Shown here in pieces: positions 34,678 to 43,287 of a stretch of DNA of 64,000 bases. Numbering within the stretch: the first letter of the stretch is position 1; every line of letters begins with the position of its first letter. Below the pieces are notes generated by a model. The model ran no database searches. It was not told where the DNA came from and saw only the letters and a list, made by a program, of their open reading frames with translations. This DNA is from Burkholderiaceae bacterium (GTDB taxonomy: Bacteria > Pseudomonadota > Gammaproteobacteria > Burkholderiales > Burkholderiaceae_D): assembly GCA_018261755.1 (NCBI GenBank), contig JAGTRJ010000001.1, positions 95,936 through 159,935 of the forward strand. The letters are read 5' to 3'. The position numbers were made by a program, and so were the translations under genes.

Positions 34678-35880
34678 TCAACCGTAGTGGATGCCCATCG
34701 CCTCGCGCACGTCGCGCATCGTTTCTTGCGCGAATTTTCGGGCGACATCGCAACCGTCTGCGACGATGGCCCGCACCAGTGAGGGTTCGTCGAGGTAAGG
34801 TTGCGCCCGTTCATGCATCGGTTCCTGTTCTTTCAGGATCGCTTCATATACCGGCTGCTTGCATTCGATGCAGCCGATGCCAGCCGATTTGCAGCCCTTG
34901 ACCACCCACTGCTGGACGTCGTCGGATGAATAGACCTGATGCAGTTGCCATACCGGACAGCGATCTGGGTCACCAGCATCAGTGCGCCGGACACGCGCCG
35001 GATCGGTTTGCATCGTGCGGATTTTCTTTTGCAGCACATCCTTGTCTTCGCGCAGCGCAATCGAGTTGCCGTAGCTCTTCGACATTTTCTGACCATCCAG
35101 CCCGGTCAGGCGCGACGCTTCGGTCAACAGCGCCTTCGGCTCAGCGAGGATCAACTTGCGACTGCCTTCGAGGTAGCCAAACAACCGTTCGCGATCGATC
35201 ATCGACAGATTTTGCGCGTCATCCAGCATCGCTTTCGCTTTCTCCAGCGCGGCAGCATTGCCGTTTTGCTGGAAATCAGTGCGCAATTCGTTATAGAGCT
35301 TCGCGCGCTTGCCGCCAAGTTTCTTCACCGCTTCCTGTGCCTTTTCTTCGAAGCCCGGTTCGCGTCCATACAGGTTGTTGAAGCGGCGCGCGATTTCGCG
35401 CGTCATTTCGATATGCGGAATTTGATCCTCGCCCACCGGCACCATGTTGGCGCGGTAAAGCAGGATATCGGCCGCCATCAAAAGCGGATAGCCAAGAAAA
35501 CCATAGTTGGTCAAATCCTTGTGCGCCAGTTTTTCGATCTGATCCTTGTACGTCGGCACGCGTTCAAGCCAACCCAGCGGGGTCGTCATGCCAAGCAGCA
35601 GCGTGAGTTCTGCCACCTCCGGCACCTGCGACTGGATGAAAAGCGTCGCCTGCGACGGATCTACTCCGGCTGCCAGCCAATCCACCAGCATGTCCCAAGT
35701 GCTTTTTTCGATGCTGTCTGTTTCATCGTAGTGCGTGGTCAACGCATGCCAGTCGGCTACAAAGAACAGGCAAGGCTCTTCGGACTGCATCTTGATCCAG
35801 TTCTTGAGGGCGCCATGGTAGTGGCCGAGGTGCATGGCGCCGGTGGGACGCATGCCTGAAACAACGCGGTCTGGGTACAT
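34678..35880 (-). CDS. trpS: Tryptophanyl-tRNA synthetase
   Basis: The 400-residue class I synthetase begins MYPDRVVSGMRPTGAMHLGHYHGALKNW (the HIGH-type GHYHG motif) and has the KMSKSYGNSI signature at about residue 216. It is longer than the 330-residue type because of a C-terminal extension (about 300-400), as in many beta-proteobacterial TrpS proteins. The extension contains CKSAGIGCIECKQP and the GCDVARKFAQETMRDVREAMG helix. It charges tRNA(Trp). It lies 12 bases downstream of the M50 protease gene on the same strand. Confidence 0.95.
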   Translation of the reverse strand: MYPDRVVSGMRPTGAMHLGHYHGALKNWIKMQSEEPCLFFVADWHALTTHYDETDSIEKSTWDMLVDWLAAGVDPSQATLFIQSQVPEVAELTLLLGMTTPLGWLERVPTYKDQIEKLAHKDLTNYGFLGYPLLMAADILLYRANMVPVGEDQIPHIEMTREIARRFNNLYGREPGFEEKAQEAVKKLGGKRAKLYNELRTDFQQNGNAAALEKAKAMLDDAQNLSMIDRERLFGYLEGSRKLILAEPKALLTEASRLTGLDGQKMSKSYGNSIALREDKDVLQKKIRTMQTDPARVRRTDAGDPDRCPVWQLHQVYSSDDVQQWVVKGCKSAGIGCIECKQPVYEAILKEQEPMHERAQPYLDEPSLVRAIVADGCDVARKFAQETMRDVREAMGIHYG

Positions 35881-35892
35881 GATTTTCGATTT

Positions 35893-36549
35893 TTATCTGA
35901 GTAGCAAATTCAACGGGGACACCAGCAGTTGCAGCAAGGTATTGGCGCCAAGCATGACTGGCACCATCCAGAAGTGGATAACTCTGAAGTATGCCAGCAC
36001 GAGCACAATAAAGAAACCGTAGCGCTCAATTTGCGAGAATGAATAGGCCAGCCGGTACGGCAACAGGCTGACGACGATGCGCCCGCCGTCGAGTGGCGGC
36101 AGCGGAAACAGGTTGAATGCGAATAGCACCAGATTGGTGGTTACACCCGCGCCTGCAACGCGCAGCAGGTATTCGCCTTCAATATGCACCCGATGCAGAA
36201 TCACCGACAGCACCAGCCACAGGAATGCCATCAGCAAATTGGCAGCCGGCCCCGCCAGCGCCACCCACGCCATGTCGCGCTTGGGCTTGCGCAGGCGTCC
36301 GAAATCGACCGGCACCGGCTTGGCATAACCAAAGATGAACGGACTGCCAACAAAAAACAGCACCACCGGGATCAGGATCGTGCCGAATGGATCGATGTGC
36401 CGAATCGGATTCAGGCTCATGCGCCCTTGCTGGTAAGCGGTCAGGTCGCCGAAATATTTGGCCGCATAGGCATGCGCTGCTTCATGCAGCGTAATCGCCA
36501 GCAGGATCGGCAGCGCATAGACGGCAAAGGTGTAGATCATCTGTTCCAT
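35893..36549 (-). CDS. Site-2-type membrane metalloprotease (M50 family)
   Basis: The 218-residue integral membrane protein has the catalytic HEAAH zinc motif in the first membrane helix (LLAITLHEAAHAYAAKYFGD, about residues 17-36) and the distal Asp ligand in NLFPLPPLDGGRIVV (about 145-160). Hydrophobic segments in between and after form the six-helix core; there is no PDZ domain. This is the FtsH-independent, YwhC-like branch often encoded next to trpS and the Sua5-like gene. Substrates are unknown. Confidence 0.85.
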   Translation of the reverse strand: MEQMIYTFAVYALPILLAITLHEAAHAYAAKYFGDLTAYQQGRMSLNPIRHIDPFGTILIPVVLFFVGSPFIFGYAKPVPVDFGRLRKPKRDMAWVALAGPAANLLMAFLWLVLSVILHRVHIEGEYLLRVAGAGVTTNLVLFAFNLFPLPPLDGGRIVVSLLPYRLAYSFSQIERYGFFIVLVLAYFRVIHFWMVPVMLGANTLLQLLVSPLNLLLR

Positions 36550-36652
36550 GTAAACGATTTTAGCAGAGGGGGTGAAGACAGACGTAGGACTCGGTCAGCG
36601 ATCAAAATACACCCTCGAAGCAGGTTCACCACCGCGATTCCCACGCAAAATC

Positions 36653-36729
36653 AAGGGGTATATTACAAAAACATGCCGCTCCGCCGGATATTCGGCAGCA
36701 GTTTAAAAATACTCCCGGCAGTATTTTTC
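36653..36729 (+). repeat. Dispersed hairpin repeat, copy D
   Basis: AGGGGTATATTACAAAAACA at the left and AATACTCCCGGCAGTATT at the right. In the middle the pairing is GCCG-GATATT-CGGC (36683-36696), where other copies have GCCA/TGGC. Both sides of the stem have changed together, keeping the hairpin. It lies 20 bases before the end of the yciO gene. Confidence 0.75.
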
Positions 36730-36749
36730 CGTGCTTCGACGGCTTAAAA

Positions 36750-37376
36750 TCAGGCCAGACCGAACATGCTGGCATCACCGCGCCCCTGACGTACCAGCGA
36801 GGGTTCATCCGAACTCATGTCAATCACTGTTGTCGGCACCAGGCTGCAGGCACCGCCATCAATCACTAGATCAACCTGACTTTTCAGGCGATGGCAGATT
36901 TCATCCGGGTCGGTCAGCGGATCCTCGTCCCCGGGCAGAATCAGGGTTGAACCCAGCAGCGGTTGTCCGAGTTCTTCCAGCAATGCATGCACAATGCGAT
37001 TGTCTGGCACCCGCAGGCCGATGGTCTTGCGCGATGGATGGCTGAGGCGACGCGGTACTTCTTTCGTCGCCGGCAAAATGAAGGTGAATGACCCCGGCGT
37101 GGCCGCCTTCAGCAACCGATATTGCCGATTATCGACTTTCGCATACGATGCCACTTCGCTCAGGTCGCGGCACAGCAAAGTCAAGTGATGGCGCTCGTCG
37201 ATGCCGCGAATCTGCCGCAACCTGTCAGCGGCGGACTTGTCGTCCAGACGGCATACTAGCGCGTAGCAGGAATCGGTTGGAATGGCGACGATGCCGCCAG
37301 ATTTGATGATGTCCGCCGCCATCTTGATCGAACGCGGCTGCGGGTTGTCGGGATGAATCTGGTAAAACTGGCTCAT
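36750..37376 (-). CDS. yciO: YciO, Sua5/YrdC-fold protein
   Basis: The 208-residue YrdC-domain protein starts at ATG 37376 (MSQFYQIHPDNPQPRSI), which matches the YciO branch rather than TsaC. AIPTDSCYALVCRLDDKSAA, RHHLTLLCRDLSEVASYAKVDN, FTFILPATKEVPRRL and KTIGLRVPDN are the ligand-pocket segments. YrdC-fold proteins make threonylcarbamoyl-AMP for t6A; YciO itself may act on related substrates, so the exact role is uncertain. In enterics it is next to rnm (yciV), as here with only htpX between. Confidence 0.88.
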   Translation of the reverse strand: MSQFYQIHPDNPQPRSIKMAADIIKSGGIVAIPTDSCYALVCRLDDKSAADRLRQIRGIDERHHLTLLCRDLSEVASYAKVDNRQYRLLKAATPGSFTFILPATKEVPRRLSHPSRKTIGLRVPDNRIVHALLEELGQPLLGSTLILPGDEDPLTDPDEICHRLKSQVDLVIDGGACSLVPTTVIDMSSDEPSLVRQGRGDASMFGLA

Positions 37377-37425
37377 ATGCAAAAGCGACGACCGCCTTTT
37401 AGCAGCCGCCTTCAAGAAAAACCAC

Positions 37426-38298
37426 TTATTTTACTGCCTGCAAAGCTGCAATCCGTTCTTCAATCGGCGGATGGCTCGAAAACAGCGCGACAAAACCCGG
37501 CATATCGCTGATGCCTGCGGCTGCCAGCGACTTGGGCAATGCCCCCGGCTCCAGTCCGCCCAGACGTGCGAGGGCATGAATCATCGGTGTGCGACTGCCG
37601 AGCAATTGCGCCGAACCTGCATCGGCACGGAACTCACGCTGACGCGAAAACCAGGCCACGATCAGCGACGCAGCGATACCAAACACGATTTCGCACACGA
37701 AAGTGGTGGCCATATACGCCAGCCCGGATGACCGCTCATCGTTGCGCAGCAGCACCCGGTCCACCACGAAACCCACTAGGCGAGACAGAAACACGACGAA
37801 GGTGTTGACCACACCCTGAATCAGCGTCATCGTCACCATGTCGCCATTCGCGATATGTGCGACTTCGTGACCAAGCACCGCCTCCACTTCTTCTTTCGTC
37901 ATGCCCTCGAGCAGACCGGTCGAAACCGCAACCAGCGCGGAATTCTTGAACGCGCCAGTGGCGAACGCATTCGGCTCGCCTTCATACACTGCCACTTCAG
38001 GCATGCTAATGCCGGCACGTTGCGCCAGTTGATGCACGGTATTCAGCAGCCACTGTTCGGTCGAATTCACCGGCTGTTCGATCACGCGCGCTCCGGTGGA
38101 CCATTTCGCCATTGGTTTGCTCATCAGCAATGAAATGATGGAACCGGTAAAACCGACCACCAGCGAAAACACCATCAGACTGCCAAGATTCAGCCCCGAA
38201 CCATAGAGCATGCGGTTTACGCCAAGCAGCGACAGCATAAATGACATCACCAGCATCACGGCCAGATTGGTCACGAGAAATAGAAAGATGCGTTTCAT
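37426..38298 (-). CDS. htpX: HtpX membrane zinc protease
   Basis: The 290-residue protein has two N-terminal membrane helices ([18 protein letters not shown] and [20 protein letters not shown]), the zinc motif [12 protein letters not shown] (about residues 144-155) with the distal Glu in the [10 protein letters not shown] region, and two further membrane segments. The conserved [21 protein letters not shown] stretch lies before the zinc motif. HtpX degrades misfolded inner-membrane proteins with FtsH. Unusually it sits between rnm and yciO. Confidence 0.93.
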   Translation of the reverse strand: MKRIFLFLVTNLAVMLVMSFMLSLLGVNRMLYGSGLNLGSLMVFSLVVGFTGSIISLLMSKPMAKWSTGARVIEQPVNSTEQWLLNTVHQLAQRAGISMPEVAVYEGEPNAFATGAFKNSALVAVSTGLLEGMTKEEVEAVLGHEVAHIANGDMVTMTLIQGVVNTFVVFLSRLVGFVVDRVLLRNDERSSGLAYMATTFVCEIVFGIAASLIVAWFSRQREFRADAGSAQLLGSRTPMIHALARLGGLEPGALPKSLAAAGISDMPGFVALFSSHPPIEERIAALQAVK

Positions 38299-38437
38299 GT
38301 ATGCCTCTCAAATGGGAACGCCCGTCATGTTGGGATGATGGTGAAAAAATCAAGCCGCTGCACAAGCGGAAAGTGTTGCCGGAATATTCAGGGAAAATGT
38401 GCTGCGGATTGTATCGCAAGACAGCGTCAGAACGATG

Positions 38438-39271
38438 TCAGAGCCAGTTGTTCCACACTGGAATGAGGCCTTCTGGCAACGGTGGCAAGGTGCCAATATC
38501 GACCCGCGATTCGCCGGGTGCGTGAAAATCCGACCCCATTGATGCCTGGAAGCCGAAATCTTTCGCGATTTTGGCGTATTTTTGATATTGGTCAACCGTG
38601 TGACTGCCGGTCACGACCTCTATCATTGTGCCGCCAAGATATTTGAATTCCTCGAAGAATGCACCAAACACCAGATCGCTGAAACGGTAACGCCCCGGGT
38701 GCGCAATACCGGCAATGCCACCCGCATTGCGGATCCACCTGACTGCGTCTTCCAGGCTGGCCCAGCGGTGCGGCATGTAGCCCGGCTTGCCTTCAACCAG
38801 ATAACGGCGGAATGCATCCTTGATGTCCTGGCAAATGCCGGTGCCAACCAGATGCCGCGCAAAATGCTTGCGCGTGACCAGAAACGGATTGCTGACCATT
38901 TTCATCGCGCCTTCATAGGCACCTGAAATGCCGACATTTTCCAGCAGGCGCGACATTTCATGCGCGCGCTCAACACGCCCGCTACGCGTTTCTTCCAGAC
39001 CGGCGATCAACTCCGCGTTGGTTTCATCGACGCCAAGTCCGACAATATGCACGGTCGAACCGGCCCAGGTCGTGGAAATTTCGACGCCGGAAATGAACTT
39101 GACACCGTAAACATCGGCGGCCTCGCGCGCTTCGGCCACGCCCTGTACTTCATCGTGATCGGTCAACGCCATCACGTGAACGCCATTGGCCTTCGCCCGC
39201 GCCACCAGCGCGGTAGGAGAAAGGACACCATCCGAAATGGTCGAATGGCTGTGTAAGTCAACGTTAAGCAT
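38438..39271 (-). CDS. rnm: PHP-domain 5'-3' exoribonuclease (RNase AM type)
   Basis: The 277-residue PHP hydrolase starts at ATG 39271 (MLNVDLHSHSTISDGVLSP). Metal-binding motifs DLHSHS, ALTDHDEVQG, FISGVEIS and HPGR, and the distal SDFHAPGE, are all intact. RNase AM (YciV) trims the 5' end of 5S and 23S rRNA precursors and degrades short nucleotides and nucleoside 3',5'-bisphosphates. An upstream in-frame extension to 39382 lacks homology. It is near yciO as in enterics. Confidence 0.88.
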   Translation of the reverse strand: MLNVDLHSHSTISDGVLSPTALVARAKANGVHVMALTDHDEVQGVAEAREAADVYGVKFISGVEISTTWAGSTVHIVGLGVDETNAELIAGLEETRSGRVERAHEMSRLLENVGISGAYEGAMKMVSNPFLVTRKHFARHLVGTGICQDIKDAFRRYLVEGKPGYMPHRWASLEDAVRWIRNAGGIAGIAHPGRYRFSDLVFGAFFEEFKYLGGTMIEVVTGSHTVDQYQKYAKIAKDFGFQASMGSDFHAPGESRVDIGTLPPLPEGLIPVWNNWL

Positions 39272-39386
39272 GGATAATGCTGATGTTACCGGCACGGGTA
39301 ATGCCATTTGCATCGGGTAGTTAACACATCGGTATTTTACGCTGTCTGCCACAATTTTGCATGGAAGCAATTCTTGCGGCAACGAC

Positions 39387-40370
39387 TCATGTCAGCAGGA
39401 ATTCCTCGACAATCCGTGCCACCTGCTCCGGCTGATCGTGATGCAGCATGTGGCCCGTGCCAGCGATGCGCTTTCTTGTCAGATCGGGGATTGAATTCAG
39501 GCGAAGTTCGAACTCTGTGCTGAAGATTTCCTGACGTTTCAGCCTTGCACGCCTTTCTTCGACCGTTTCGTCGCTGGACTTGATGGCATTCCAGGATGTT
39601 CCCAGCCGTTGCCAGATGTCGGTATATTCGGCCTCGACCCACAGCGTCGGCGCAGTGATTTCGCTCCAGCATGCCAGCGCCTCTTCGGCGCGATACAGCA
39701 GCGGATTGCTGTTGCGGTGCATCGGATCGGCTTGAATCTCCCACAGCCCGTCCTTGTTCTGCGCCGCCCAGTTCGCCGACAGGAACACTGCGCGGTCGTA
39801 TGGCAGCCGAGGATTGACCTTTTGCAGCAGGTTTATCACGTCAGCCTGTGAAGCGAAGGTTTTCGGCAGCGGCGGATTGAGCAATTGATCCATCCACATG
39901 CGGTAGCGCAATGGCGCATCGGTCGGCCGCGTTGATGGCAAACCGTAGCCTTCCAGATTCACCAGTTTGAGGATTTTTTCCGGCCTCACGCCAGCATAGA
40001 TGGTGGAGATATTGCCGCCCATACTGTGCCCAAGCAAAAGAATCGGCTTGTCCGGCGAATAATGACGCACGACGGCATCGAGGTCGGCAATGTAGTTCGG
40101 AAACCAGTAGCTGTGCCCGGGCGCAAATTCCGTCAAACCGAAACCGCGCCAGTCGGGCACGATCACGTGCCACTCACGCTGCAGGCTATCGACCAGAAAC
40201 TGGAACGAAGCAGACATGTCCATCCAGCCATGCAGCATGAATAGTTTAGGCGCATCGGCACTACCCCAATGCCGGACGTGATAACGCAAATCACGCACAG
40301 TAATGAATTCGGAACGGGAAGTTTTTTTCGGAACGTAGGATGCGGCCTGCTGTGCTGCGCGGGTATTCAT
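39387..40370 (-). CDS. Alpha/beta hydrolase
   Basis: The 327-residue alpha/beta-hydrolase fold protein has an oxyanion HG motif (LFMLHGWMDMSASFQ), VIVPDWRGFGLTE, the nucleophile elbow LLLGHSMGGNISTIYAG (Ser in GHSMG), and the catalytic His near the end in IAGTGHMLHHDQPEQVA. The acid is probably in the APTLWVEAEYTDIW region. The specificity (esterase, epoxide hydrolase-like or other) cannot be assigned. No signal peptide. It is divergent from the gamma-carbonic anhydrase gene. Confidence 0.85.
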   Translation of the reverse strand: MNTRAAQQAASYVPKKTSRSEFITVRDLRYHVRHWGSADAPKLFMLHGWMDMSASFQFLVDSLQREWHVIVPDWRGFGLTEFAPGHSYWFPNYIADLDAVVRHYSPDKPILLLGHSMGGNISTIYAGVRPEKILKLVNLEGYGLPSTRPTDAPLRYRMWMDQLLNPPLPKTFASQADVINLLQKVNPRLPYDRAVFLSANWAAQNKDGLWEIQADPMHRNSNPLLYRAEEALACWSEITAPTLWVEAEYTDIWQRLGTSWNAIKSSDETVEERRARLKRQEIFSTEFELRLNSIPDLTRKRIAGTGHMLHHDQPEQVARIVEEFLLT

Positions 40371-40538
40371 GGAAATTTGCCGGAAACAGATGACCCCTCA
40401 TTTTACCCGCTCAGCAAGACATAAACTGTACCCCAAGGTCAATTCTTCGGCATTTCTTCGCGCAAATTACTGTCTCCGACGGTAAAATCCCGGTTTTCAT
40501 TGATTTACCCAACCGGGATTTTCATCCGGCAGCAAAAA

Positions 40539-41063
40539 ATGGCCATTTATCGACTTGGAGCTCACACTCCTGAAATTCACCCCACCGCATGGATCGCACC
40601 ATCGGCCGACATCATCGGCAACGTCAGGATTGAAGCCGGCGCTTCCGTCTGGTTTGGCGTCACCATCCGCGCCGATCACGAGCGAATCGTGATTGGCGAA
40701 AACAGCAATATTCAGGATGGCTCGGTGCTGCACGCCGACCCCGGTTGCCCGCTGCTGATGGGCAAGAACGTCACCGTCGGCCATCAGGCGATGTTGCACG
40801 GCTGCAAAATTGGCGATGGTGCAATGGTTGGCATCCGTGCCACCGTACTCAACGGCGCCGTGATCGGCGAAAACGCGCTGGTCGGCGCCTGCGCGCTGGT
40901 AACTGAAGGCAAGGACATGGCATCGAATGCGCTGATCATCGGCTCCCCCGCACGCGTTGCCCGGACGATGAGCGAAGAAGATGTGCACAGAATGCAGGGC
41001 GCGGCCCGCTTTTACATCAAAAACAGCAAGCTGTTTGCTGCCGAACTCGAACAGATAGGTTGA
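40539..41063 (+). CDS. Gamma-carbonic-anhydrase family protein
   Basis: The 174-residue left-handed beta-helix protein starts at ATG 40539 (MAIYRLGAHTPEIHPTAWI). Hexapeptide repeats (IIGNVRIEAGASVWFGVTIRADHERIVIGENSNIQDGSVLHAD) include the zinc-site histidines (HADPGCPLLMG and VGHQAMLHGC), and the C-terminal helix (MSEEDVHRMQGAARFYIKNSKLF) is typical of YrdA/PaaY-type proteins. Many such proteins bind zinc, but carbonic anhydrase activity is often unproven. It is 2 bases ahead of hslO. Confidence 0.88.
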   Translation: MAIYRLGAHTPEIHPTAWIAPSADIIGNVRIEAGASVWFGVTIRADHERIVIGENSNIQDGSVLHADPGCPLLMGKNVTVGHQAMLHGCKIGDGAMVGIRATVLNGAVIGENALVGACALVTEGKDMASNALIIGSPARVARTMSEEDVHRMQGAARFYIKNSKLFAAELEQIG

Positions 41064-41065
41064 AC

Positions 41066-42001
41066 ATGAGCGACAAACTGCAGAAATTCCTGTTTGAAAA
41101 TGCCTCCGTGCGTGGCGAACTGGTCGAAATTTCCGAAACCTGGCTGCAAGTGCAGGCGCGACACGATTACCCTAAGGCGGTCAAGGCGCTACTGGGCGAA
41201 ATGCTGTCGGCGGCGGCGCTGCTGTCAGCCAACCTGAAATTCAACGGCGCTATCATCCTGCAAATTTACGGCGATGGCCCGGTGCGCCTGCTGGTGGTCG
41301 AATGTGATTCGACGCTGCGCCTGCGCGCCGTAGCCAAACTGGCTGAAAATGCGCAGATTGCCGACGATGCCACACTGCGGCAACTGGTACATGAACATGG
41401 CAACGGCCGTTTCGTGATCACGCTCGATCCGCACGAAAAACTGCCGGGGCAGCAGCCTTATCAGGGCGTCGTGCCGCTGGATGGTGACAATATCGCCACC
41501 GTAATCGAAAACTACATGCAGCGTTCCGAACAGCTCGACACGAAAATCTGGCTGGCGGCCAACGAGCAGGTATCGCGCGGCTTGCTGCTGCAGAAACTGC
41601 CGGGCGAAGGCGGTGTTGAAGGTCTGGGCCGCGACGATGGACACGAGTTGGAAACTTGGAACCATGTGGTCATGCTGGCCTCGACGCTGAAAACAGAGGA
41701 AATGCTGGAAACAGACATTTACACACTGATTAGGCGGCTGTTCTGGGAGGAAACCATTCGGGCGTTCGACCCGCTGCAACCGCAATTCCACTGCAACTGC
41801 TCGCGCGACAAGGTAGCCAACATGTTACAGATGTTGGGCAAGGACGAAATCGACGCGGCGCTGGCCGAGCAGGGAACGCTGACCATCCACTGCGACTTTT
41901 GCGGCCAGGCATACGAGTTTGATGCCGTCGATTGCGCGCAATTGTTCGCGGTCGATTTTCCGGCGGAGCGTTCATTGCCTGCGACGAATCAATTGCATTA
42001 A
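41066..42001 (+). CDS. hslO: Hsp33, redox-activated chaperone
   Basis: The 311-residue protein starts at ATG 41066. Its N-terminal substrate-binding domain contains ALLSANLKFNGAIILQIYGDGPVRLLVVE. The C-terminal zinc/redox switch has CNC (HCNCSRDKVANMLQMLG) and CDFC (IHCDFCGQAYEF). Oxidation of these four cysteines releases zinc and activates the holdase. It is probably co-transcribed with the gamma-carbonic anhydrase gene and is followed by a strong terminator. Confidence 0.95.
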   Translation: MSDKLQKFLFENASVRGELVEISETWLQVQARHDYPKAVKALLGEMLSAAALLSANLKFNGAIILQIYGDGPVRLLVVECDSTLRLRAVAKLAENAQIADDATLRQLVHEHGNGRFVITLDPHEKLPGQQPYQGVVPLDGDNIATVIENYMQRSEQLDTKIWLAANEQVSRGLLLQKLPGEGGVEGLGRDDGHELETWNHVVMLASTLKTEEMLETDIYTLIRRLFWEETIRAFDPLQPQFHCNCSRDKVANMLQMLGKDEIDAALAEQGTLTIHCDFCGQAYEFDAVDCAQLFAVDFPAERSLPATNQLH

Positions 42002-42009
42002 ACTTCGAC

Positions 42010-42044
42010 GCAAAAAAACGCCGGCATGACCGGCGTTTTTTTGC
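42010..42044. terminator. Strong bidirectional terminator
   Basis: GCAAAAAAACGCCGG (42010-42024) pairs perfectly with CCGGCGTTTTTTTGC (42030-42044) around a 5-base loop. It serves hslO and the convergent zinc-ribbon gene. Confidence 0.92.
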
Positions 42045-42055
42045 ATTTCAGCATC

Positions 42056-42985
42056 TCAATTGGCGCGCTGGCAAATGGTTTGTCCCGGCGCCGGAGATTC
42101 CGACCAGCGATTCTGACACAAACGGTAACGCACTTTCTCACGGCAGAACAGCGCACCCGGACCGCTGCCACACTCTGCCGCTGCGCGCTGTCGGAACTGT
42201 TCATCGATGCTGCCGACACGCCGCGGTTCGCCAGGCATCGTTTGCGGTGCCGGATAGTGCGGCGTCAGTTCCCTGCGCTGTTCGGTCTTTTTCTTGCGTT
42301 CACGACCATTCGCCTTGGCAGCCGGTTCATCCTGTTTCAATGACTGTTCTGCTTTTCCTGCTTGTGCCGCTGATGCGGCCTGCCCTGACTTGATCGGATT
42401 GCCGTAAGGATCCAGTTCTTCAGCCGATGCCGAAGCACTACCAACCTTCGGCACTCCTTCAGACGCAGAAGACGCACTGGCGCTTGCCGCAGACGCCGTC
42501 GGCGCTGATGCCACCGCTGCCTTTTCCGGCGCGGCAACCGGTTTGAACCACATGTACCAGCCAGCACCGCATGCCCCTGCAACCGCGAGCAGTGCCACCA
42601 CCACGACTACAGCCAGATTGCTACCACTCTTTTGTACGCTCGCGGCGGCCGGCGCGGATTCATTTGCCGCCGCCGGCAAATCACCCGACGGTTCCACCCG
42701 CTCGGCAGCAGCAGCCACTGGCTCGATCGCTGGTTCAGATACTGCACTGACCGCGGTTTCTGTTGGTGTTTCTGCGTTGGCGGCAGCCTCGGTCGCATCA
42801 AAGCGATAACCGCAGGCACCGCAAAACTTCGCATCATCAGCCCTGGGCGCGCTGCATGCGGGGCAAACTGTTTGCTGCACTGGCGCAGGCGCAGATTCGG
42901 CGGTCGGAGCCGTCAGCGGCTGACCGCACTTGCTGCAGAATTTCGCGCCATCCGGATTGGCAGCACTGCATTGAGAACAATTCAT
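42056..42985 (-). CDS. Double-zinc-ribbon, single-pass membrane protein
   Basis: The 309-residue protein has two N-terminal zinc ribbons (MNCSQCSAANPDGAKFCSKCG and VCPACSAPRADDAKFCGACG), each with two CxxC pairs, then an acidic/Ala-rich linker. One membrane segment (NLAVVVVVALLAVAGACGAGWYMWF, about 126-150) follows, then a long Ala/Ser linker and a cysteine-containing tail (AAECGSGPGALFCREKVRYRLCQ). The orientation would put the zinc ribbons in the cytoplasm and the tail outside. No family function is recognised. Confidence 0.7.
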   Translation of the reverse strand: MNCSQCSAANPDGAKFCSKCGQPLTAPTAESAPAPVQQTVCPACSAPRADDAKFCGACGYRFDATEAAANAETPTETAVSAVSEPAIEPVAAAAERVEPSGDLPAAANESAPAAASVQKSGSNLAVVVVVALLAVAGACGAGWYMWFKPVAAPEKAAVASAPTASAASASASSASEGVPKVGSASASAEELDPYGNPIKSGQAASAAQAGKAEQSLKQDEPAAKANGRERKKKTEQRRELTPHYPAPQTMPGEPRRVGSIDEQFRQRAAAECGSGPGALFCREKVRYRLCQNRWSESPAPGQTICQRAN

Positions 42986-43150
42986 GTCATCGCTCCATCA
43001 AATGATTCCAGAAAATCGCAGCTTAGCCGACCACGCCATTTTTCCCGGCCGGTTTTTACCAATACTTACAAAAACTTCAACGGGTGTCCAGAATTACAGC
43101 AAAAAAGTCAATGCCCGTCAGTTTTGTGAGCGGGCGGCTGTGTCAAAGAC

Positions 43151-43229
43151 GAAAATATACTCTACGGTGTATGTAAAAATATCCGCAGAAATAGTGGCGC
43201 GGCAATAGGATTTGCATTTATACCCCCGA
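43151..43229 (-). repeat. Dispersed hairpin repeat, copy F
   Basis: On the minus strand: GGGGGTATAAATGCAAATCC at the left, CGCCACTATTTCTGCGG in the middle, and ATACACCGTAGAGTATATTT at the right. It lies in the 302-bp gap between the DUF349 gene and the zinc-ribbon gene, which otherwise shows nothing. Confidence 0.7.
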
Positions 43230-43287
43230 TTTTTCCAAACAGGGATGTCAGTATCCCACGCGCCGGCCGGCCGCGTGTTGCGAATCG

